Notes under the pieces: model-generated | What the model was told of the DNA's origin: nothing | Databases searched by the model: none | Seen by the model: only the letters and a program-made list of their open reading frames with translations | Translations under genes and position numbers: made by a program | Source of the DNA: JANSWO01 sp964351875 | GTDB lineage: Bacteria > Pseudomonadota > Gammaproteobacteria > Pseudomonadales > Azotimanducaceae | Length of the DNA: 11,629 bases | NCBI GenBank assembly: GCA_964351875.1 | Contig: CAYGQC010000128.1 | Span: 1-11,629, forward strand | Direction: 5' to 3' | In this document: positions 6,687 through 11,629 of the stretch, one piece after another | Position numbering within the stretch: the first letter of the stretch is position 1 | How the letters are laid out: each line of letters opens with the position of its first letter

Positions 6687-8639
6687 CTACCGACTCGCCG
6701 TCATCTGCGAACCAAGGCGCTCACGCACCAATGCAAGGTGCGCGGCAAACTGCTCGCGGTTCATTTCGCCCTGGATACGCAGATCTGTCAGCTCACGCCC
6801 CTGCACATCAAAGAACAACAGGCTGGGTGGCCCGAACAGACCATATCGGTTAAGCAGCGCCTGATGCTCGACGTTGTTGTCGGTGACATCCGCTCGCAAC
6901 AGGCGGAAGGTCGCTAGCTGGGAGGCCACTTCTGGTGCGGGGAAAACATTGCGCTCCATGACTTTGCAGGAGATGCACCAGTCGGCGTACAGATCCAGAA
7001 TGGCGGGCTCGCCACCCAGTCTCTGGTCCACGTCCGAACGGCTACTCACCGCAAGCCACTCGCTTTCAGCGTGCGCAACATTGCCGGGCACTGATGCTGA
7101 CGCCGCAATCTGGGCAAGCGGCCGTAGCGGATCCGACGCCCCGCTTGCAGCCCCGATGAGAAGCAACACGCCGTAGACCAGCAGCACAACGCCGCTGCTT
7201 TTCCAAAGTTGACCCCAGCCGGCGCGAGGTGAGAAATCCAGAGCGCCGAGATAGACAGCACTGCCGATGGCAAGGATCGCCCAGAGCGCGAGCGTCACGC
7301 TGGCAGGAACAACCCGCTCCAGCAGCCATACCGCCACTCCCAGCAGTAGGACGCCGAATACGGCTTTGACGTTATCCATCCAGACGCCGGCTCGCGGCAA
7401 CAGGTGACCACCGCTGGCGCCGAGTAGCAGCAACGGCAAACCCATGCCAATGGCGAGCGTAAACAGCGCCAGACCACCCAAGACGGCGTCACCGGTGCTG
7501 GAGATGTAAATCAGTGCGCCCGCCAGTGGCGCCGACACGCAGGGAGAAACAACCAGCGAGGACAGCGAACCCATGATCGCGACGCTTAAGTGCTTGCCAC
7601 CGCCAACGCTACTCGAAAGAGAGTTCAGGCGGTTTTGGACGCCGCTCGGTAGCTGCAGTTCATAGAAGCCGAACATCGACAGCGACAACACCGCAAACGT
7701 CAGCGCGAAGAAGATGAGCACCGGCGGGCTCTGAAGCTGCGCCTGAATATTCAGCTCGGCACCAAACAGGCCAACGAGCGTGCCGATTGCGGCATAAGTG
7801 ACGGCCATACCCAGTACGTACGCAAGAGAGAGCGTAAAGGCTCGAACCTTGGACAGATTCTCCGATTCGCCAACAATTATGCTGGAGAGAATCGGCACCA
7901 TCGGCAACACGCAGGGTGTAAACGCGAGGGCGATGCCACCAAGCAAAAACAGAGCCAGCGCAGCGAATAGCGAGCTTTCCGCCAGTCGACCTGCGAGCGC
8001 CTGCTCTTCGGTTACCGCGGTTGCGGAAATCGTTGAGCGAGCACGAGCAGCTTCCGCGGATTGACTGCTCGTTTGCGAACTCGCAGCCAGCGGTGCTGCA
8101 ACAATTTCGCCGCGATCCAAATCCAGCCAGACCGGTTTCGACTCCGGCGGGTAACACAGGCCCGCGTCCGCACAGCCCTGGTACGCGATACGTACTTCGA
8201 CGACACCGGTGCCGGATACGGGAACGGACATCTCCGCGCTGTCGTAGTAAACCTCGACAACTGCCTCTTCATATTCGTCGTACTTGTCTTTGCCAGGCGG
8301 CATGACGGGCTCGCCGAGCACGACCGATGTTTCGTCTACGGCGCTGGCACCAAACCGATGGCCGTAGAGGTAGTAGCCCGGAGGCATCTGCCACCGTGCG
8401 GTGAGCGTGCCATCACCGAGGTAGTCAGTGGTGAGCGCAAACGCCTCATCCACCTTCAGAAAGACTGGCTGCTCATCGATCAGTGACCTGAGCACATCGT
8501 TGCTCTCAAACTCCGCCGCCTGGGCGGCAAGAGGAGCAGTTAGCGCACCGCAGGCCAATGCACCCACCACAAGTGTGCGGATGGTGGTGATCCAGCGTTT
8601 GGATGGCAGAAACGTCAGCAAGCGATGTGGGGCAGTCAC
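6687..8639 (-). CDS. dsbD: Thiol:disulfide interchange protein DsbD (electron transporter)
   Basis: DsbD moves electrons from cytoplasmic thioredoxin across the inner membrane to periplasmic DsbC/DsbG and the cytochrome c maturation pathway. In the 650-aa numbering there is a signal peptide (about 17-42, ending AAQAA/EF). The alpha immunoglobulin-like domain has the redox pair in GCADAGLCYPP (Cys156/Cys162). The beta membrane domain of about eight helices carries FTPCVLPMVP (Cys243) and SPCVSAPLAG (Cys367). The gamma thioredoxin-like domain has DWCISCK (Cys555/Cys558) and a cis-proline GPPS loop. All six redox cysteines are present. GTG 8639 is chosen because it puts a basic segment and hydrophobic core at the N-terminus; GGAG lies about 11 nt upstream. 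The frame is open to a GTG at 8783, but the added residues would bury the signal peptide. It heads the minus-strand block, 165 nt before aroQ. Confidence 0.95.
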   Translation of the reverse strand: MTAPHRLLTFLPSKRWITTIRTLVVGALACGALTAPLAAQAAEFESNDVLRSLIDEQPVFLKVDEAFALTTDYLGDGTLTARWQMPPGYYLYGHRFGASAVDETSVVLGEPVMPPGKDKYDEYEEAVVEVYYDSAEMSVPVSGTGVVEVRIAYQGCADAGLCYPPESKPVWLDLDRGEIVAAPLAASSQTSSQSAEAARARSTISATAVTEEQALAGRLAESSLFAALALFLLGGIALAFTPCVLPMVPILSSIIVGESENLSKVRAFTLSLAYVLGMAVTYAAIGTLVGLFGAELNIQAQLQSPPVLIFFALTFAVLSLSMFGFYELQLPSGVQNRLNSLSSSVGGGKHLSVAIMGSLSSLVVSPCVSAPLAGALIYISSTGDAVLGGLALFTLAIGMGLPLLLLGASGGHLLPRAGVWMDNVKAVFGVLLLGVAVWLLERVVPASVTLALWAILAIGSAVYLGALDFSPRAGWGQLWKSSGVVLLVYGVLLLIGAASGASDPLRPLAQIAASASVPGNVAHAESEWLAVSSRSDVDQRLGGEPAILDLYADWCISCKVMERNVFPAPEVASQLATFRLLRADVTDNNVEHQALLNRYGLFGPPSLLFFDVQGRELTDLRIQGEMNREQFAAHLALVRERLGSQMTASR

Positions 8640-8860
8640 CGGGATCAAAGCTCCGAAGCGATTAGCGTTTGGACGCTGTCTTGAATTGGATTTGCTCCGG
8701 CCGTCACGCAGCCAGGCCCCCGTTCGACCGCAAAGCTGCCGTCGGGTTTCAAAAGACGCGAAGCAGTTGGCGAATATCGACACGAGACGGTTCGCCAGTG
8801 ATTGCGCCTGTCCATACTATAGGCGAGGCAAACCTTGCGAAGCGTGACTGGAGCAGCTTT
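8640..8860. promoter_or_regulatory. Divergent intergenic region between dsbD and the lipoprotein gene; candidate overlapping -10 boxes
   Basis: This 221-nt gap separates minus-strand dsbD from the plus-strand lipoprotein, so promoters for both are expected here. At 8814-8821 the sequence ATACTATA reads TATAGT on the minus strand (5 of 6 to TATAAT) and TACTAT or CATACT on the plus strand (4 of 6). Either could act as a -10 element. The plus-strand reading would start transcription about 25-30 nt before the GGAG site at 8850. I find no good -35 at 16-18 nt for either direction, so this is tentative. No small gene is evident. Confidence 0.3.
8850..8853 (+). promoter_or_regulatory. Shine-Dalgarno GGAG that favours a TTG start at 8861
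   Basis: GGAG followed by a 7-nt spacer and an in-frame TTG at 8861 is the best translation-initiation signal upstream of the lipoprotein's hydrophobic segment. The in-frame ATG at 8909 has only a weak GGGCAG at about 12 nt. The site decides between a 33-residue signal peptide with Arg/Lys in its N-region and a 17-residue one without positive charge. Confidence 0.5.
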
Positions 8861-9667
8861 TTGACGGAGACAAGAAAACTGCCTTTCAATGGGCAGCCGA
8901 CGCCGCCGATGCTTACCAACGCGGTAATAACCGCCTTTCTGATCGCTCTAATGGGCGGCTGCGTCAGCGCACCAACACCGTTGCACGCTCCGGTTCCTGT
9001 CGCCGCCGTCGACCAGGCCAAGCTGTCGGCGTTGCTGGATCACGCAGATCTCGCGCTGGCCGCCGATCATCTGAGTTTTCCGGACGCTGGCAGCGCAGAA
9101 TCCAGCTATCGAGCCGCGCTGGCCGCAGAGCCTGGCAACGAGCGAGCACGCCGGGGCATGGAGGCGATCGTTGAGCGCTACCTCAGCCGCGCAAGTTCGG
9201 ACATCGAGCGCCGGCAGTTTCCGGCGGCGCGCGCCATGCTCGCCCAGGCGAGGCAGGTGATGCCGGATCACCCGGGCATCTATATCAATGACACCGGTAC
9301 CGGCAACACAATTAACGCGGATCGCGATGTCGTTCAGGAACTGGTGTGCGACAGCCTCAGATACTGGGCACGGGACATGGGTGTGGACNNNNNNNNNNTA
9401 TCATGGCTGAGCCAGGCCAGCCGCGAATTGATTACCCTGCGGGCCGATGAGGTTGCCAATCGCTCGGAATCTCTGGCAAAGCGGCTGGTCGCTCTCGGCG
9501 AGCGTGCAAAAGCCGCTGAGGACGCCCGACTGATCATTCACAGCACCTCCGATGCGGCCGGCCGGTGGATCTATCAGCAACTGCGCAAGGCCCCAGGCCC
9601 GAGGCGCCTGCGAGCGCAGATGGTGATCTCTTCGCCCCCGCGAATCGAGCTGCTCATCGCACCCTGA
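8861..9667 (+). CDS. Predicted TPR-like lipoprotein; reading frame chimeric at an assembly gap
   Basis: I do not recognise the family by name. From TTG 8861 the product begins TETRKLPF and has a hydrophobic segment (NAVITAFLIALMGG) ending in a lipobox-like LMGGC with Cys34 (Cys18 if ATG 8909 is used), so it is probably a lipoprotein. Helical TPR-like pairs follow: YRAALAAEPGNERARRGMEAI and RRQFPAARAMLAQARQVMPDHPG. After the gap come a helical stretch (ASRELITLRADEVANRSESL) and a compact C-terminus (SDAAGRWIYQQLRKA, then PPRIELLIAP). The middle (9281-9388) is GlgX-like and foreign to the protein, and 9389-9398 are Ns. The frame happens to stay open across the placeholder gap. The true gene therefore consists of 8861 to about 9280 plus about 9399-9667 with unknown sequence between. 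DUF2333 follows 85 nt downstream. Confidence 0.6.
   Translation: MTETRKLPFNGQPTPPMLTNAVITAFLIALMGGCVSAPTPLHAPVPVAAVDQAKLSALLDHADLALAADHLSFPDAGSAESSYRAALAAEPGNERARRGMEAIVERYLSRASSDIERRQFPAARAMLAQARQVMPDHPGIYINDTGTGNTINADRDVVQELVCDSLRYWARDMGVDXXXXSWLSQASRELITLRADEVANRSESLAKRLVALGERAKAAEDARLIIHSTSDAAGRWIYQQLRKAPGPRRLRAQMVISSPPRIELLIAP
9281..9388 (+). pseudogene. Fragment of a GlgX-type glycogen debranching enzyme (probable misassembled contig end)
   Basis: These 36 codons read YINDTGTGNT..., then DSLRYWARDMGVD. That is the conserved block of GlgX/isoamylase-type glycoside hydrolase family 13 enzymes, which in intact enzymes runs NDTGTGNTLN, DSLRYW, M.VDGFRFD. The segment stops at the aspartate just before the expected GFRFD, exactly where the Ns begin. 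No other part of a debranching enzyme is present in the window. The left junction lies near 9265-9281, where the lipoprotein's PDHPG resembles the residues preceding the motif in GlgX. I infer a chimeric contig end used in scaffolding rather than a natural gene fragment, though a real insertion cannot be excluded. Confidence 0.75.
9389..9398. other. Assembly gap (10 Ns)
   Basis: Ten undetermined bases. The round number suggests a scaffolding placeholder, so the real distance between the flanks is unknown. Coding predictions across it are unreliable. Confidence 0.97.
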
Positions 9668-9752
9668 CCGGCCACCCGCACCGGCAAAAACGCGATGCGC
9701 TGTGTCACACTTACCGCTTGCTTGAGTAAACGATTCAAACGGAAGACCGGCA

Positions 9753-10796
9753 ATGAGCGACAGTTTCGGTAAAGCACCCATTCGCGTCTGGAACAACCTG
9801 ACCAGCAGCCTGGGCTTGATTGGCCGAGTATTCGCCGGTCTGGTCGGCATCTATTTACTAATCTGCGTGGTGCTCGGCTGGTGGTGGGACTATGAACCGG
9901 ATACTTCGCCTGTTCGCGAACTGGCCGCCCAGCACGCCGAGCAGAACAATCAAGACCTGGTTACCGGTTACACCACCGCTTACGCGCTCCAGCATGTCGC
10001 GACCACACTTCTCGACAAGCGCGGCGGCTATCTGTCGAATGACCTGTTCCCTCCTGGCATCTGGATGGACAACGTACCGAACTGGGAATTTGGCGTGCTC
10101 GTTCAGGTTCGCGACATGGCGCGCGCGATGCGCATCGACCTGTCTCGCTCGCAGAGCCAGTCTAGCGAAGACCCGGATTTGTCCCTGGCTGAAGGTCAGT
10201 TCTTCTTCGACAACTCGAGCTGGGTACTGCCTGCGACCGAAGATGAGTACCGCAAAGGCATCGACATGGTCGATAGCTATCTCGTTCGCCTGTCCGACCC
10301 AGCTCAAAGCGAAGCCCAGTTTTTTGCGCGTGCGGACAACCTGCAACGCTGGCTCGAAGGCGTCGAGAGCCGGCTGGGCGATCTGTCCCAACGGCTGTCG
10401 AAGAGTGTCGGCAAGCGTCAGTTAAACATTGATCTTGCCGGTGACTCTGCCGCCACTCAGGCGACGGAAGTACCGAGTGAGACTGAAGAGAAAACGCCGT
10501 TTCTCGAGATAGACAACGTCTTTTATGAGGCCCGCGGCCAAACCTGGGCACTTCTGCATCTGCTGCGAGCGGTAGAGCATGATTTTCGCGACGTTCTGGA
10601 AAAGAAGAACGCGCTCATCAGCCTGCGGCAGATCATCCGGGAGCTGGAACCCACCCAGGACACGGTCTGGAGCCCCATGATTCTCAATGGCGACGGTATG
10701 GGTTTCCTGGCCAACCACTCGCTGGTCATGGGCTCCTACGTGGCTCGCGCCAATGCGGCCCTGATCGACCTGCGCGATCTGCTCAGCCGGGGCTAA
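9753..10796 (+). CDS. DUF2333 family membrane-anchored protein
   Basis: The function of this gammaproteobacterial family is not established. The 347-residue product has a short cytoplasmic N-terminus and one transmembrane segment at about 21-44 (GLIGRVFAGLVGIYLLICVVLGWWW). A large, mostly helical and presumably periplasmic domain follows. Recognisable DUF2333-like blocks include GYTTAYALQHVATTLLDKRGGYLSNDL, PPGIWMDNVPNWEFGVL, QVRDMARAMR, FYEARGQTWALLHLL and the C-terminal MGFLANHSLVMGSYVARANAALIDLRDLL. ATG 9753 has GGAAGA about 6 nt upstream. The stretch around residues 225-250 is a polar low-complexity linker (SAATQATEVPSETEEKT). It lies 85 nt after the lipoprotein and 190 nt before hppA on the same strand, so it could share a transcript with the lipoprotein. 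Confidence 0.88.
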   Translation: MSDSFGKAPIRVWNNLTSSLGLIGRVFAGLVGIYLLICVVLGWWWDYEPDTSPVRELAAQHAEQNNQDLVTGYTTAYALQHVATTLLDKRGGYLSNDLFPPGIWMDNVPNWEFGVLVQVRDMARAMRIDLSRSQSQSSEDPDLSLAEGQFFFDNSSWVLPATEDEYRKGIDMVDSYLVRLSDPAQSEAQFFARADNLQRWLEGVESRLGDLSQRLSKSVGKRQLNIDLAGDSAATQATEVPSETEEKTPFLEIDNVFYEARGQTWALLHLLRAVEHDFRDVLEKKNALISLRQIIRELEPTQDTVWSPMILNGDGMGFLANHSLVMGSYVARANAALIDLRDLLSRG

Positions 10797-10883
10797 TCCG
10801 GCCGACGCAACGCCCTCGCGGCGAAGAACACCCAAGGGGCTCGGAGGCCACTCGCGAAGCCGTGCGTTTGCCTGACAAATCAG

Positions 10884-10889
10884 TAGAAT
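10884..10889 (+). promoter_or_regulatory. Candidate -10 element upstream of hppA
   Basis: TAGAAT matches TATAAT at 5 of 6 positions and lies about 100 nt before the hppA start, in the 190-nt intergenic region 10797-10986. A -35-like TTGCCT sits only 10 nt upstream, too close for a standard sigma-70 spacer, and nothing better lies at 16-18 nt. Tentative. Confidence 0.25.
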
Positions 10890-10923
10890 ACGCGCGGCAT
10901 AGGGGGAACACGCCGGGCTGATA

Positions 10924-10957
10924 CGCGACTTTCGCGCGCCCGCGCGACTCAGTCTTT
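10924..10957 (+). terminator. GC-rich hairpins with a short T-run in the hppA leader; weak terminator or attenuator candidate
   Basis: TCGCGCG (10932-10938) can pair with CGCGCGA (10941-10947), effectively a 6-bp stem with a 4-nt loop, followed after 6 nt by TTTT (10954-10957). The left arm can alternatively pair with an upstream CGCGA (10924-10928), a mutually exclusive fold. This could terminate readthrough from the DUF2333 gene or act as a leader switch for hppA. The T-run is short and offset, so the call is weak. Confidence 0.25.
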
Positions 10958-10986
10958 TAGACACGATCTGTTGGGGAACTTCAAAA

Positions 10987-11629
10987 ATGGAAACTAACCT
11001 GATCCCACCGCTGTTAGGTGTGGTGGGTCTCGTCGCGGCATTTGTGATTTACCGGCTGGTGATGCGTTACGACGCAGGCGAGCCTGCAATCAAAAAGATC
11101 GCAGACGCCATTCACCTTGGCGCCATGGTCTTCATGCGCCGCGAATACTCGATGATGGGTATGTTCGCGGCCGTTCTGCTGGTGCTGGTCTTCCTGGGCC
11201 TCGGCGCAGACACAACCATCGCTTTTGTCGCCGGCGCACTATCGTCGTCTGCTGCAGGTTGGATCGGTATGTACGCCGCTACCAAGGCGAACGTTCGCAC
11301 GGCTACCGCCGCCCACAAGGACGGCGCGCCAGCAGCGCTCTCGGTCGCCTTCTTCGGCGGCTCTGTCATGGGGCTTGCGGTAGCATCACTCGGCCTGCTG
11401 GGCCTGGGTCTCGTCTACTTCTACTTCGGCGGTGACCCCGAGAGTGCCCACGCCATCCACGGCTTCGGCATGGGCGCATCGGTTGTTGCCCTGTTCTCTC
11501 GAGTCGGCGGCGGCATCTTCACCAAAAGTGCCGACATCGGCGCTGACCTGGTGGGCAAGATCGAAGCCGGCATCCCGGAGGACGATCCTCGCAACCCGGG
11601 CGTTATCGCCGACAACGTTGGTGACAACG
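10987..11629 (+). CDS. hppA: Membrane-bound proton-translocating pyrophosphatase, N-terminal part (runs off the window)
   Basis: HppA couples pyrophosphate hydrolysis to H+ (or Na+) export across the inner membrane, conserving energy from biosynthetic PPi. The first 214 codons are present of an expected 650-700 or so. They include several hydrophobic helices (about 6-26, 56-75, 79-100, 118-145). The conserved core follows: GFGMGASVVALFSRVGGGIFTK (159-180), ADIGADLVGKIEAGIPEDDPRNP (182-204) and VIADNVGDN (206-214), which contain the pyrophosphate/Mg-binding acidic and lysine residues of M-PPases. ATG 10987 has GGGGA nine nt upstream. The residues that separate K+-dependent from K+-independent and H+ from Na+ pumps lie mostly beyond the window. 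Its own promoter probably lies in the 190-nt gap upstream. Confidence 0.97.
   Translation, partial: METNLIPPLLGVVGLVAAFVIYRLVMRYDAGEPAIKKIADAIHLGAMVFMRREYSMMGMFAAVLLVLVFLGLGADTTIAFVAGALSSSAAGWIGMYAATKANVRTATAAHKDGAPAALSVAFFGGSVMGLAVASLGLLGLGLVYFYFGGDPESAHAIHGFGMGASVVALFSRVGGGIFTKSADIGADLVGKIEAGIPEDDPRNPGVIADNVGDN

Noticed and set aside
8861..9667. A novel natural fusion of a lipoprotein with a glycoside hydrolase motif
   Set aside because: Only 36 residues of the GlgX core are present, they end exactly at a placeholder N run, and the catalytic residues and barrel are missing; an assembly misjoin explains it better.
9858..10964. Minus-strand open frames opposite the DUF2333 gene
   Set aside because: The plus-strand product has recognisable family blocks, a membrane segment and a ribosome-binding site; the antisense frames have none.
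1..11629. Mobile element, CRISPR array, toxin-antitoxin, phage or defence system
   Set aside because: Apart from the single gap-associated fragment, all genes are housekeeping or conserved hypothetical types in a familiar order; no transposase, integrase, direct-repeat array or short paired genes were seen.

Overview
This is a high-GC (roughly 60% by eye) chromosomal window. Its gene content and order look gammaproteobacterial, most like an environmental Chromatiales/Xanthomonadales-type lineage; that placement is inferred from gene order and protein motifs, not from any search. A run of 10 Ns at 9389-9398 marks it as draft sequence, possibly a metagenome-assembled genome.

Positions 1-8639 (minus strand) carry one long co-directional housekeeping block, read right to left: dsbD (periplasmic thiol-reductant transporter), aroQ (type II dehydroquinase), accB (biotin carrier protein), prmA (ribosomal protein L11 methyltransferase), a zinc-ribbon/DUF3426 membrane protein, dusB (tRNA-dihydrouridine synthase), purH, and the start of purD. 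From accB to purD the genes are packed with gaps of 10-78 nt or a 4-nt overlap, so they probably form one or a few transcription units linking fatty-acid precursor supply, translation modification and late purine synthesis. The order is the familiar gammaproteobacterial accB-accC-prmA-dusB-fis-purH-purD neighbourhood, but two usual members are absent: there is no accC between accB and prmA (10 nt only) and no fis between dusB and purH (65 nt only).

Positions 8640-8860 form a divergent intergenic region with an overlapping pair of -10-like boxes.

Positions 8861-11629 (plus strand) carry a predicted TPR-like lipoprotein, a DUF2333 membrane protein and the first 214 codons of hppA (membrane-bound proton-pumping pyrophosphatase), which runs off the window. 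The lipoprotein reading frame is disturbed. From 9281 to the N gap it encodes 36 residues that match the conserved core of the glycogen-debranching enzyme GlgX, not a lipoprotein. Since this segment ends exactly at the Ns, I read it as a contig-end misjoin rather than a real fusion protein.

I see no RNA genes, CRISPR array, insertion sequence, prophage or defence system. I did not find a convincing novel biological system. The points worth a second look are the GlgX-derived chimera, the missing accC and fis, the expanded repeat-containing acidic linker of the DUF3426 protein, and some possible leader structures.
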